A DNA stretch of 64,000 nt. It comes from a virus. The translations under genes and the position numbers were made by a program. The notes below the pieces were generated by a model, which searched no databases, was not told the origin of the DNA, and saw nothing but the letters and a program-made list of their open reading frames with translations. Location of the stretch: positions 62,001-126,000 of IMG/VR virus record IMGVR_UViG_3300012039_000002. One strand, written 5' to 3'. Below, in pieces: positions 15,346 to 24,859 of the stretch. Position 1 is the first letter of the stretch. Each line of letters starts with the position of its first letter.

Positions 15346-17040
15346 ATGGATCGACAGGAAATTGACGAACTAGTGGCCAAATCTACTCCCGAGTGGGCTG
15401 CTAAGAAAGTTGGCAGTGCTATTGGTAAGTTTGCTAAAGAAAACGTTCATAGAGTCCCTAAGGAGCGGAAAAACTTAGAACAGCCGCCACATAAGCCAAA
15501 GGATCCCGTTATACGACGCATGGCTGAGAGAGCACAGAAGGTCGGAGAGCACATGAGGAGCCATTATAAAATGAAGCCCGGTGAATTTGAAAAATATCAG
15601 GGAATTGCTGACGCTGAAGCGCGTCGAACTTCTAAGTCCATTGACGAACAAACTTCAGAATATTTTGCTAAGTGTCATTCGCATGTTCTTGACGGGATGA
15701 CTGAAGACGAACTAAAGAATAAGAAGAAAGAAGCGCCCAAGGCTGACGGCCACGTCTTTGGTAGCGATCCGAATGACAAGCGTGGCTCTGATATGGAAAT
15801 GGTGAAAAAGAAAGAGCCTGATGCTTACAAGTCTCTTGATGAAAGAACAGCTGATCTTCACAAGGCTGTTACGGGCAATAAGAAAGTCAAAACTGGCGAT
15901 GTTGATCAGCACGACGATCATGTTCGTTCTACGGAGTCGTCAAAGATTGAGGGTGGCAAAAGAGTAGGCCCAGGCACCGATAGATTTACTCATACGTCTC
16001 ACGATCCAGAAAAGGGCGAAGTAAAGATTACAACGTCTAATTGGAATAAGAAAACTCAAAAGTATGAACATGGAGAAACTACTCATCCGACACACGTACG
16101 CATGGGCCGCGCAACCGAAGCTAATCAAGATTTGCCTAAGAAGTCCTTGATTGCTACAGTGGATGAATTGCTCGAAAAGTCAGGCGTACGTCAGGTTCAT
16201 AGAGTTAAGGATCAAGGCGCAGCTAGTAAAGTAAAGAAGATTGATCCTAAGACTCTTTCACACGACCGCCAGCAACAGCTTCTTAGCGGTTCAGCTGCTA
16301 AAGTAAAGGCTTATCGTGAAGAGGGCTACGTTCCAGATAAGGACGACACGCCTGAGGTTAGAGAGCAGGACAGAGATCCTTCGAACAAGTCTCTAACATC
16401 TACGCTTGATGATTTGCTCAAGTCGATGTACGATATAGTGCATCACAAGCGATTCAGCAAGATGGATCCTGATGCTGGGATAAACAAAAAGAAGGAAGAA
16501 GCTATGGAAAGAGGCCCTTCAGACAAGGGCGACTACAAGCCCGGCTCTAAGACTTTCAACAACCCGCAGGATTCTCAGGATCCTAAGATTCGTTATAAGT
16601 CTCTTGATGATAGAACATGCGATTTAGTGAAGTCGATCGACACGCAGCGGGCTAAAGAAATCAGGGACGCTGCTTTGACCGTTAGACTTTCACGAGAAGG
16701 AATATCGAGTGCTGCTTCTAAGATGGATGTTAAGCCAGAGGATGTTCATCGTGTCGAAACAAAACTTACAGGACTTCACGCTGCTAGAGAATCTTCCCTC
16801 AAGTCAGTTTGCGATATGTGGATTGGCGAAACGTCGATGATAAAAGGCCATACGATTCTTCCGGGCAATGCTGTGGGAGATTTAGCAAAAGACGAACGCA
16901 AGCCGGGTGGTAGAACTCCAACTCTTCAGCAAACGGACGAGAAACAGAGAGAAGTAGAAACAGGCAGTATTTATCGCAGACAAAAAGCCGAAAAGAGAGT
17001 TAATGCTCTGAAAGAGGAACAGGCTTTCGGTAGCAAATAG
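15346..17040 (+). CDS. Large basic virion protein sharing repeats with its neighbour
   Basis: This is a 564-aa Lys/Asp/His-rich, largely disordered-looking protein. It contains SLIATVDELLEKSG (16144-16185) and SLTSTLDDLLKSM (16390-16428), copies of the motif in the upstream protein and at the scaffold N-terminus. It also has two related boxes, YKSLDERTADLHKAV and YKSLDDRTCDLVKSI. I prefer ATG at 15346, right after the upstream stop; an in-frame ATG at 15322 would overlap the upstream gene and add eight residues. High charge, repeats and position between neck and sheath genes suggest a packaged internal protein cut by the prohead protease. This is inferred. Confidence 0.6.
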   Translation: MDRQEIDELVAKSTPEWAAKKVGSAIGKFAKENVHRVPKERKNLEQPPHKPKDPVIRRMAERAQKVGEHMRSHYKMKPGEFEKYQGIADAEARRTSKSIDEQTSEYFAKCHSHVLDGMTEDELKNKKKEAPKADGHVFGSDPNDKRGSDMEMVKKKEPDAYKSLDERTADLHKAVTGNKKVKTGDVDQHDDHVRSTESSKIEGGKRVGPGTDRFTHTSHDPEKGEVKITTSNWNKKTQKYEHGETTHPTHVRMGRATEANQDLPKKSLIATVDELLEKSGVRQVHRVKDQGAASKVKKIDPKTLSHDRQQQLLSGSAAKVKAYREEGYVPDKDDTPEVREQDRDPSNKSLTSTLDDLLKSMYDIVHHKRFSKMDPDAGINKKKEEAMERGPSDKGDYKPGSKTFNNPQDSQDPKIRYKSLDDRTCDLVKSIDTQRAKEIRDAALTVRLSREGISSAASKMDVKPEDVHRVETKLTGLHAARESSLKSVCDMWIGETSMIKGHTILPGNAVGDLAKDERKPGGRTPTLQQTDEKQREVETGSIYRRQKAEKRVNALKEEQAFGSK

Positions 17041-17092
17041 CGTATCAGCTTCGCCACAGCATCGTTCAGTACGATCTAAATGAGGGCAATGA

Positions 17093-17740
17093 ATGTTCCC
17101 GTTTAACGAATATAAGTTACTTAAGATCATAAGATCTGCCTTTGATGCTCTAAAAGAATCAGGCAGCTCTTTCGATAAGACTTTCCAGTATCTTTTCGAT
17201 GAGATGGATTTGAGTCTTGAGGAACGACAAGCCTTTAAAGACACGATAATCAACAATAAAATTGCATATCATACGACGTATGCTAATTTGCCGGTGAATA
17301 CGCCAATTATTACATGCGTTATGGATCAAGAAGTCAACATTGAAAGTGAAAAGCCTATTGGTTACGAAATGGGTGAAAACTCTGTAACTGATGCGGCGGG
17401 CAATGTGATCGCAACCGATGAATTGGGCTATATAGAGATGGGAGCCTATTCAGTAAACGTCATTGCTAAGCAGATATTACTTGTAAGGCTTTTGGGAGCT
17501 TTCGTAAAGTTTATTTTTGAGAAATACGCATCAGCCAACGACGATATAATTGACTTGGACGTCAACGTGGACAGGTTTTCTCCCGATGCTGACTATTTCC
17601 CAACTGATTCGTTCCACATACACATAACTCTTCGTTTTAGGTATGTTGAGACTTGGGATGAACTTACGTCTCCAATTGCCCAGATCTTCATGATGTCCTG
17701 TGGCACAGATTTCTGGCAAAATATCATGGGCGAAAATTGA
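17093..17740 (+). CDS. Probable tail-completion or neck protein
   Basis: This 215-aa protein starts MFPFNEYKLLKIIRSAFDAL after GAGGG (17082-17086). It sits immediately before the tail sheath, the place of tail terminator or sheath-completion proteins in myoviruses. Residues 95-200 are beta-rich (MGAYSVNVIAKQILLVRLL and later FHIHITLRFRYVETWDE), as expected for such ring proteins. I see no catalytic motif. Assignment is by position and general character only. Confidence 0.5.
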   Translation: MFPFNEYKLLKIIRSAFDALKESGSSFDKTFQYLFDEMDLSLEERQAFKDTIINNKIAYHTTYANLPVNTPIITCVMDQEVNIESEKPIGYEMGENSVTDAAGNVIATDELGYIEMGAYSVNVIAKQILLVRLLGAFVKFIFEKYASANDDIIDLDVNVDRFSPDADYFPTDSFHIHITLRFRYVETWDELTSPIAQIFMMSCGTDFWQNIMGEN

Positions 17741-17757
17741 AAAACGCCATAGATTTG

Positions 17758-17767
17758 TTAATTTATA
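17758..17767 (+). promoter_or_regulatory. TTAATTTATA box upstream of the sheath gene
   Basis: The 10-mer TTAATTTATA occurs here in the 73-base gap before the sheath gene. Identical copies lie in gaps at 36878-36887 and 60486-60495, each before a new gene set. It resembles an AT-rich phage late promoter core, 47 bases from the chosen start. Confidence 0.35.
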
Positions 17768-17813
17768 AAAATGACATAGGTTTTTCTCTACTCTATGTGA
17801 TAGGAGAATGTTA

Positions 17814-19694
17814 ATGGGCGTATATTTCAATGGTAGATACTACATCAAGCCTCAGGTGGCAACTTACGTAGATGATAGTGCGTTGACACCGATTGGACTT
17901 GTAGGCTCTAATGTAATAGGAATGATGGGTCCGGCTAAAGACGGTATCCCAAATCAGGCTTATCTCTTAACGTCCCTTAATGACGCCACTGACATTTTCG
18001 GTGAAGGACCTCTTGTCGACGGTGTTGCTATGGCGTTCAATGGCGGTGCTCAGTATATTTGGGCAACTCGTGTTGGTGGAACATACGATGGTGCTACTCG
18101 TCTATTCACGGGCGCTCCTTCGCAAGCATTCTTTGAAACAGCCGATGGTACAGGTATCCCATTCAAGCTCCTTTCGAACGCTTACGGCACACAGGCTAAT
18201 GGAATTTCAGTTACAACACACGCAACGGGATCTTCTGCTTCTGTTCGTGGTGTCACAGTCTCGGTTTCTGCCCAGGGAAACACAATTATGGGTGAAGGAA
18301 TCTTCTACGACACTCTTAAGATTGCTGCCGGTGCTGGTTCTCCTGCATCTACCTCTTTTACGGTTGCTTCAGGCATCTTGACTATTACTGATGGCACAAA
18401 TACTGGGCCAACCATTGCTTTAGCTGGTGTCGCTTCTACAACTGATTTGGTCGAAAGAATCAAGGCTGACATGCAGTTGGCTACTCCTGGTGCGATCGAC
18501 GATACAAAGTTCACATTTACTGTTCTCAAGGAAGTTCCAGGGACGCAACTTGATGACGGCGCTGTAAGCGTTGCTACAGGAAACACAGATACGCTACGTG
18601 CAGACGTCAAGGCTGTGTTCGATTGGATTAACGCCGGAGTTCAGCCATATGTGTACGCCGAAGATTCTGATGACATCTTTACAAGTACAGCTGTAAAAGA
18701 TCTAGACCTTTTACGAACAGCGAATACTCCAGGTACGATATTCACATTCAACATGGCAGATGGAACTCTAGCTACTATAGGATCGATTGACTCAACAACC
18801 TATACTGGTGTCCTTGCTGAAATCTACGAAGATCTTGATATCGATCTAGTAGTGCCAATTGTTGATGATTATCTTGGAGTCACAAACTCTGATGATGCCG
18901 CTGCAATCTTTTCTGCTACTCTAAGTCATTGCAAGGCAATGAGCACAATCAAGTCCGAAGAAAGAATCGGCCTTGTGGGTTATCAGTTTGAAGCAGGAGT
19001 TTTGCCAGCCGGCACGACTTCTATCTCTGACGGCGATGCTGACCTTCTTGTTACTGACTTGAAGGCCAATGCCGCTACATTCAATTCTCCATACATGGTT
19101 GTTTGCACTCCAAGACTAAAGGCTTTCGATACAAAGGGAATTCTTAAGCTCTTCAACGGTACGTATACTGCGGCTTATGTTGCAGGTCTTATTGCTTCAT
19201 TCCCAGTGGGTGAGCCAATTACTAACAAGGACATCACGGGCATTCAGGGGCTTTCAACTTACTTCAAGAACAGACAAATTCTCCAATTGATTGACAACGG
19301 AGTTTGCACAATAGAACGTGTAGGCGCAGCGCTTAAGGTTGTACAAGGCGTGACGTCTTGGATCTCGGACGACAACTTCAACAAGAAAGAAATCTCTGTC
19401 CGATTGGTGACCAACTACATCGCCAAGAATTGCAGAGAAAATTTGAAGCAATTTATCGGTAGAAAGAACTCTCTACAGATGCTTCAGATCATTAAGGGAT
19501 CATTGGTGCAGGTTCTTAGAGAACTTGAAAACAATGAGATCATCGTTGGTACGCCAACTTATCCCGCTTATAGAAATCTTTCTTTGTCAGCTGATGGTGA
19601 CGTTGTTCGTGTGTCTTTTGAATGTTCGCCAGTGCTTCCAATTAACTACATACTAATCACAATCCATGCGACCGTCTTCAAAGCAACGATCTAA
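17814..19694 (+). CDS. Tail sheath protein
   Basis: This 626-aa protein is the contractile sheath subunit. The C-terminal 220 residues carry the conserved sheath pattern: PVGEPITNKDITGI, FKNRQILQLIDNGVCTIER, ISVRLVTNYIAKNC and a final strand ending LPINYILITIHATVF. The N-terminus (YIKPQVATYVDDSALTP) is the usual linker strand. The central region (about 100-330) is a variable, externally exposed domain. ATG at 17814 fits the TAGGAG site (17801-17806); ATG at 17808 would be too close. The sheath defines the phage as myovirus-type. Confidence 0.95.
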   Translation: MGVYFNGRYYIKPQVATYVDDSALTPIGLVGSNVIGMMGPAKDGIPNQAYLLTSLNDATDIFGEGPLVDGVAMAFNGGAQYIWATRVGGTYDGATRLFTGAPSQAFFETADGTGIPFKLLSNAYGTQANGISVTTHATGSSASVRGVTVSVSAQGNTIMGEGIFYDTLKIAAGAGSPASTSFTVASGILTITDGTNTGPTIALAGVASTTDLVERIKADMQLATPGAIDDTKFTFTVLKEVPGTQLDDGAVSVATGNTDTLRADVKAVFDWINAGVQPYVYAEDSDDIFTSTAVKDLDLLRTANTPGTIFTFNMADGTLATIGSIDSTTYTGVLAEIYEDLDIDLVVPIVDDYLGVTNSDDAAAIFSATLSHCKAMSTIKSEERIGLVGYQFEAGVLPAGTTSISDGDADLLVTDLKANAATFNSPYMVVCTPRLKAFDTKGILKLFNGTYTAAYVAGLIASFPVGEPITNKDITGIQGLSTYFKNRQILQLIDNGVCTIERVGAALKVVQGVTSWISDDNFNKKEISVRLVTNYIAKNCRENLKQFIGRKNSLQMLQIIKGSLVQVLRELENNEIIVGTPTYPAYRNLSLSADGDVVRVSFECSPVLPINYILITIHATVFKATI

Positions 19695-19710
19695 CTAAGG
19701 AGTTATCATA

Positions 19711-20148
19711 ATGGCTAAAGTTTATTCAGGCAATACTATCATGGTGGTTATCAAGAACAAGCCTGTTGGCTTGCTCCAAGATATGACCGCCGATGAAGAT
19801 TTTGCTCCGGAAGCTGCCTCTGGAATCGGTGATCCTAGAGTAGTTGAATGGGTGCCTACAATGTATAGAGTTTCTCTGACTGTGGCATCGATGTCACTAA
19901 AGAAAGATTCTCTATTCAATGTCGGTGTCTTCCCAGAAGGCATAGACAAGTATTTGGCAACCGAACCTTTCACGGTCGTTGTCATCGACAAGGTCTCTAA
20001 GCAAACAATTCGTCAATATAACAACTGTATCTTTTCACGAGGAACAGTCTCAGTTAGAAAGCATACGATCGTATCTCACAACTGCACACTGCTCGCAACT
20101 GAAGCTGTGGCTGGAGATGCAGCTGGATTCACTGAAACTGTAGCATAA
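19711..20148 (+). CDS. Tail tube protein
   Basis: This is a 145-aa protein immediately after the sheath, the usual place and size of the inner tube subunit that stacks in hexameric rings. It begins MAKVYSGNTIMVVIKNKPVG and contains the beta-barrel type pattern MYRVSLTVASMSLKKDSLF and CIFSRGTVSVRKHTIVSHNC. AAGGAG precedes the ATG. The two Cys (near the third quarter) are unremarkable. The family assignment comes from size, order and strand pattern. Confidence 0.85.
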   Translation: MAKVYSGNTIMVVIKNKPVGLLQDMTADEDFAPEAASGIGDPRVVEWVPTMYRVSLTVASMSLKKDSLFNVGVFPEGIDKYLATEPFTVVVIDKVSKQTIRQYNNCIFSRGTVSVRKHTIVSHNCTLLATEAVAGDAAGFTETVA

Positions 20149-20166
20149 TAAATAAAGAGGTGTAAA

Positions 20167-20496
20167 ATGGCTCAGAAAATTTCGCAGTATTTTACGTACA
20201 AAATTGGTGAAAAAGAATACAAGATAAGATATAAAACGCCCAAAGTGGGAGAGCAGATAGCGATAGGTCAGGCATATGCAGCATTGAAGGCTGGATTCCC
20301 GACACTGGATGAAGTTGCTGATGTTTTGGCCTACGCTACTGCTACTCTTAGTGTTGTTATTATAGATCGCCCCGCCGACCTCATTTTCGAAGACATAGAT
20401 GCGTCTGACTGGAAAACTCTCCGTCAAATGCTGACTGATTATCAATCATTTGCCTTTTTTCGTGACAAGGCTCCAGCAGAATCTACTCCGTCGTGA
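20167..20496 (+). CDS. Tail assembly chaperone, short form
   Basis: This 109-aa protein lies between tube and tape-measure-type gene, where tailed phages encode overlapping assembly chaperones made by frameshifting. It is compact, with YKIRYKTPKVGEQIAIGQAY and a helical C-terminal part. Its last 47 bases overlap the next frame at a TTTTTTC run. Normal termination at TGA (20494-20496) gives the short form; a frameshift would give an extended form ending at 20881. AGAGG precedes the ATG. Confidence 0.8.
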   Translation: MAQKISQYFTYKIGEKEYKIRYKTPKVGEQIAIGQAYAALKAGFPTLDEVADVLAYATATLSVVIIDRPADLIFEDIDASDWKTLRQMLTDYQSFAFFRDKAPAESTPS

Positions 20497-20881
20497 GCTG
20501 ACGGCAGAATCACGCAAAGATCCTGATGTTGGTGATGACGTAGAAGATTTTGCAATTAAGAAACTTCGAAAACAAGCAAAAAGAGAAATACGCGAAACGC
20601 TGTCTCGATTAATATATCGAGCGAAGTATAACCTCCCTCCTAATGACCCTCGTTTTCTCGATCTTACGGACGAAGATATCGTCTACGATTTGGTTCTTCA
20701 GTCCGAGTTCCGTAAATGGTCCGACGATACGCAGGAAGAAGAAACTGAAGACAATAAGACTATCTACAGAAACACTGAGGAATTTGAAAGCATCGCTAAG
20801 AGGCTTGAAAGAGGTGAGGATATAGACTTAGAATCAATGATGACTCCTGACGAAAACTGGGAAAAGGTAGATGGCTCCTAA
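20450..20881 (+). CDS. Tail assembly chaperone, frameshift extension
   Basis: This open frame (up to 143 codons) has no ribosome binding site or ATG near its beginning and overlaps the chaperone frame upstream. It is charged and helical (IKKLRKQAKREIRETLSRLI, then a very acidic C-terminus), as is typical of the extension in gpG/gpGT-like pairs. Expression by a frameshift at 20455-20461 would make a fusion from 20167 to 20881. The frame relation is +1 (or -2), not the -1 common in lambda-like phages. The end overlaps the start of the next gene by 11 bases. Confidence 0.75.
   Translation: MPFFVTRLQQNLLRRELTAESRKDPDVGDDVEDFAIKKLRKQAKREIRETLSRLIYRAKYNLPPNDPRFLDLTDEDIVYDLVLQSEFRKWSDDTQEEETEDNKTIYRNTEEFESIAKRLERGEDIDLESMMTPDENWEKVDGS
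20455..20461 (+). other. Candidate programmed frameshift site
   Basis: TTTTTTC lies in the overlap between the two chaperone frames. The zero frame reads TTT TTT CGT. Slippage of the Phe tRNA by one base onto TTC (+1), or backwards by two bases on the U run (-2), both bring the ribosome into the extension frame. No stable downstream hairpin is obvious. Confidence 0.5.
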
Positions 20882-22598
20882 CGCTGACATTCAAGGATTA
20901 AGTAATCTTTTTAGGCAGTTCATGACGTCGCAAAGATCCGCGGGAACTACTGGAGGGATACATCCGTTTGGCCCTCCAGCTGGTGGCGACACTAAAGGCG
21001 ATCTTCCATCTGATTGGATGGATGAATTAAGAGACATTACAAAGGGTCACACTGACGGTTTCAAAAAAGTAACTGAAGATCACACCAAAGGCTTTAAGAG
21101 CGTCGCTGATGAATTTTGGTCTAGAGGCATTAAAGCTGAATCACTCACGGCTCTTCCACAAGCGCTCATCCGCGAAACTCTAAAATACTCATTCTTCCAA
21201 GGTTATCAGATTCAAGGTGGAACTGCTGGCGATTCTGCTAGAGGAAGCCTCGAAAGACTGAATTCTGCGGGCAACATAATGGCGATTGCTGCAGGCACGC
21301 TATTGACTGTTGCTACTGTGGCGTCTGGCGGTACATTGGGTGGCGCTGCTGCTTTGGGTGGCGCACTAACAGGCGGCATGATGGGAACTGGTATCGCTAC
21401 TAGAATTGCTGCTGCTAGTAGGACAGCAAAAGATGTCACTGTGGAAGCTGAAGTAATAAAACAATTTCAGCAGTCTAGAGAAAGCAAGGTCTTACAATAC
21501 GAACAGTCGTTGATGATGCATTTGATGGGTGCTAGAACAGGTTCATACGCGGCTAATCTTGGCGTCGGCGGTCCTGTTATGGACAAAGACATGATTAAGC
21601 GCACTCTATTGAGCGAACAAGAATTTACCGCAGCTTGGGTAGACGCAGCTCGTGCTGGTGGTGCCAAGGGCATGGACATGCTGTCGAAAGATATGAAAGG
21701 CAAAGGCACTATTGCAAGAATGTGGGAGCAGGGCTTGACGGGTCCCGATTTTGCTCAGACGATGGTGATGGCTGCTACTTCTGCTAGATATGGAATGGGT
21801 GCTGATCGCTTTGAGGGAATGACAAGAAGGACGGGATTGCAACCTTCAGAGTGGCTTGGCGCTGCCATGGGAGCTCAAACAAGGTATCATATGTTCGGTG
21901 CGAATGTAGGAGCCAATTTGGCGTATGGCGTTGGCGGCACTGAATTGGGTAGAATGAACATGGGTGCCGGTATGGGATTCTTAGCTCAAATGGGTCAGGG
22001 TTCTGCAGGCCAGCAAGACGAAGCTGTTTCTATGTTGCAATACCGAAACTTTTTAGAGGCTAATCCTGGGTCTTCTTACCTTGATTTCGTCGAGGCTAAG
22101 AGAAATGGAGAGGCTGATCCTAGATGGCGCAGAGCAATGGGTGCTATGGCAGGCTCTGGTGCGGGTGGCGGTTGGGCAGGTTTAGCGGCCGCTACTCAGA
22201 TGGGCATTGCACCTGGACAAGTGGGTAGGGCAGGGCAATTCTTGGCTCAAATGGAAAGAGGCGGAAACGCTGCTAGTGGTCAAACAGGCGTTCCACAGAA
22301 TCTGGCAGGAATGAGAGACACTGTAGGCGAATCATTATCGCAAGTGTACAACTTAAACGAAAAACAAATGCTACTTCTTTCTGATAATGTTAAAGTTCTT
22401 GATAGCGTAAACGAAAAAACCAATGAAGCAATCGATAAAATGAAGACGTATAATGACACTGTAATTTTGGGCACTGACAATATAAACAATCTAAACAAAA
22501 GCTTCTTCCAAATGATAGATAGCTGGGCTGAAAGAATGTACAAAGAATCGGGTAAAGGACCTGGCGGAGACACATTTACATCCGACATTAGTGGATAA
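20871..22598 (+). CDS. Probable tape measure protein
   Basis: This 575-aa protein follows the frameshifted chaperone, the normal place of the tape measure, which sets tail length and is ejected during infection. It is rich in Ala, Gly and Met. Residues about 136-177 form a strongly hydrophobic Gly/Ala stretch (MAIAAGTLLTVATVASGG and following) that could insert in membranes. The middle is Met/Gly-rich, and the C-terminal 80 residues look coiled-coil. At about 1.5 angstroms per residue it would match a tail of about 85 nm, short for the family. I see no transglycosylase or peptidase motif. Confidence 0.65.
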   Translation: MAPNADIQGLSNLFRQFMTSQRSAGTTGGIHPFGPPAGGDTKGDLPSDWMDELRDITKGHTDGFKKVTEDHTKGFKSVADEFWSRGIKAESLTALPQALIRETLKYSFFQGYQIQGGTAGDSARGSLERLNSAGNIMAIAAGTLLTVATVASGGTLGGAAALGGALTGGMMGTGIATRIAAASRTAKDVTVEAEVIKQFQQSRESKVLQYEQSLMMHLMGARTGSYAANLGVGGPVMDKDMIKRTLLSEQEFTAAWVDAARAGGAKGMDMLSKDMKGKGTIARMWEQGLTGPDFAQTMVMAATSARYGMGADRFEGMTRRTGLQPSEWLGAAMGAQTRYHMFGANVGANLAYGVGGTELGRMNMGAGMGFLAQMGQGSAGQQDEAVSMLQYRNFLEANPGSSYLDFVEAKRNGEADPRWRRAMGAMAGSGAGGGWAGLAAATQMGIAPGQVGRAGQFLAQMERGGNAASGQTGVPQNLAGMRDTVGESLSQVYNLNEKQMLLLSDNVKVLDSVNEKTNEAIDKMKTYNDTVILGTDNINNLNKSFFQMIDSWAERMYKESGKGPGGDTFTSDISG

Positions 22599-24859
22599 TG
22601 CAACAGATACTTAAATTCAAAATAGAGCTATTCGACGTAAGAATGAAAACATCCATCACGGTAGTCGATGACACTAATCTTGTAAGCAACATCCAGATAA
22701 ATAAGGGCATCACACTAGACAACACTGCTACGATAACATTTGCTAAAAGCAAAACATACAACCTACTTGATATGGAGAAGAGCTTAAAGCTCTATAACTA
22801 TGTTAAAATAGAGCTTGATTTGCAAACGTATGATCCGCAAGGTGGCAATAAGTTTTGGTTCTCTGGTTTCATACAAAGCATAAACAAGTCTGCCAATTTT
22901 GGCATGAGTCCGAACGCTACAGTTTCTATCACTGTAACCGACTATGCTAATTTGATGAAGACGACTTTTTATACTAAAAACCTTACGTTCCTTGAAATAT
23001 TGAATCAGGCTGTTCCGGAGTTTAGATTAGTAAATCTGTCAAAAGAATTAGGCGCTGATAGTGAAAAGTTGCTGACCGATTTCTACTCGCCCACTCAGCT
23101 CGGGTTCATTTTCTTTCTGTTTTTGTATTTCAAGTTTATGTACAGAATTTTGTATGAAACTGACGGAAGCACTAAAAAGACTGCCGCGCCTGATAGTAGA
23201 GAAATCTTTAAGAAATTCAAAGTGTACATGCCCTTTGGATTCGAAATAGCGGGAAACAAGTCTATGCTAAATGGACAGGAGCAGACGCTAACGTTATACA
23301 AACAACTTCAAGGCGTCGCTCTTGATTTGTTCAAGTATATTTATCCCGAGCCTATTTTTGAGTTCAATACTTTTGAGACGTATGACACTGTGATTTTAAT
23401 GATTAGGTTGACGCCGTTTATGAAGTTTGACAGGCCCTACAATTCGCCAACTGAAATTAGTGTCGGAGAACAAGATGTAGGAATGTTAGATACGTGGGCT
23501 ACTACCAGCGCTTCATCCCGAGGGGCATCTTTTTACGCAGATTCATATAACGTCATAGAGCGCTATGATTTTGGCTTCAATAGAATAAAGTCGTGCCGTG
23601 AGGCTCAGGGCGTTTCTCCCGCTACTCTATTAAGAGAGCATTTAGAAGAAACAAAAGCTAAAAAGCCAAAGAGAATTATCACGACGATTCAAAAAGCTAT
23701 TGGAAAATCTAAAAACATAAACGTTGACGACTTGATTGCTAACAATGATGAAGCGGACGAAATCACAGATCTGTTTTACAATGAGCAACCAATTGACACT
23801 AGATTTTTAGAATCTATGGCTATGACTAGATCGGCAAGTTCAGTTGTTAATGTGATCTGGACTGTCCCGACGACAGATACAGCTATACTTAAAATGTCTG
23901 GTAGAGAAATGGTCTACGCATTTCTAGAAGAAAAGCTCACTAAGCTAGGCGGAGAAGATAAATTCGGCAGCTATTTGCTACAGCAATTCAACGAAGGATT
24001 TAATCCCAACCCTGTCTTTTTGATGGACTACAAAAGCAAGCTTAGCGCTGGCGAGAACTTTGTATCAGGCGACATGAACTACTTTGGGTTTAGAGAATTT
24101 GAAATAAAATGGAATTATCTATCGCTTCTTTATAATTCTATGAGCTATATTCTCAACAATATAGATAAAAAGGTTTTAGCAGAGGCAAGAAAACTAAGCG
24201 CAAACACAACGCAGCAGAGAATTTTAGATAATGCTATGAGGAGATTGGCGGATCCTACTACTAGGTCGACTGAGGTTAAGGCCAATGGTAAAGTTGTTGA
24301 TCTTAGAAGAAAATGGGCAGAGAATACGGAGATAACAACAACAGGATCTGTAAGAACATATCAACAAACATCTAGAACGTCTAAAAAGCCCTCTAATGAT
24401 AAACAAAAGCAGATAAACGACGCTGTAAACCAGCAACTCTTTAAAGATGCGCTTGAAAGATACAGCGAAGAAGCGGGCTTGGGCAAGCTAAATAAAACAA
24501 ATATTCAAAACGCTAAGACAGTCGTTGCATTGCTTGATTACGCTAGAAAAGCAGACGATCAATTAATGACAGGATTTGTGAGCAAACTAAATGGTGTCGT
24601 TGCTGAAGCATATAGAGAAAACGAACACCTATACGATTGCACAATCTCGAAGCCGATTGATTTGTCCGTTCTTCCGGGAATGATTGTCAAGTCTTCAAGC
24701 GAAAGTTTTAAAGCATCTTCTCCATTCTTTAAAGGATATGTTACTGCTATATCCCATGCAATTAATTTTGGGACTGCTACTATGAAGACGTCTATTAACA
24801 TATCTAGAACAGCGTCCGATGATTCGGGCATTGTGGGCGCCCCTGTAGGTCCGGATTAA
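22598..24859 (+). CDS. Baseplate hub protein
   Basis: This is a 753-aa protein. Residues about 30-125 (VSNIQINKGITLDNTATITF, LKLYNYVKIELDL, KFWFSGFIQSINK, TVSITVTDYANLMK) match the beta-barrel domain pattern of gpD/gp27-type hub proteins that form the trimeric ring above the spike. The middle part (250-560) is unique and helical; the C-terminal part (about 650-750) returns to a hub-type fold ending at a strand pair (LPGMIVKSSSESFKA). It is coupled to the tape measure upstream and to the spike gene downstream by TAATG overlaps. Confidence 0.75.
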   Translation: MQQILKFKIELFDVRMKTSITVVDDTNLVSNIQINKGITLDNTATITFAKSKTYNLLDMEKSLKLYNYVKIELDLQTYDPQGGNKFWFSGFIQSINKSANFGMSPNATVSITVTDYANLMKTTFYTKNLTFLEILNQAVPEFRLVNLSKELGADSEKLLTDFYSPTQLGFIFFLFLYFKFMYRILYETDGSTKKTAAPDSREIFKKFKVYMPFGFEIAGNKSMLNGQEQTLTLYKQLQGVALDLFKYIYPEPIFEFNTFETYDTVILMIRLTPFMKFDRPYNSPTEISVGEQDVGMLDTWATTSASSRGASFYADSYNVIERYDFGFNRIKSCREAQGVSPATLLREHLEETKAKKPKRIITTIQKAIGKSKNINVDDLIANNDEADEITDLFYNEQPIDTRFLESMAMTRSASSVVNVIWTVPTTDTAILKMSGREMVYAFLEEKLTKLGGEDKFGSYLLQQFNEGFNPNPVFLMDYKSKLSAGENFVSGDMNYFGFREFEIKWNYLSLLYNSMSYILNNIDKKVLAEARKLSANTTQQRILDNAMRRLADPTTRSTEVKANGKVVDLRRKWAENTEITTTGSVRTYQQTSRTSKKPSNDKQKQINDAVNQQLFKDALERYSEEAGLGKLNKTNIQNAKTVVALLDYARKADDQLMTGFVSKLNGVVAEAYRENEHLYDCTISKPIDLSVLPGMIVKSSSESFKASSPFFKGYVTAISHAINFGTATMKTSINISRTASDDSGIVGAPVGPD

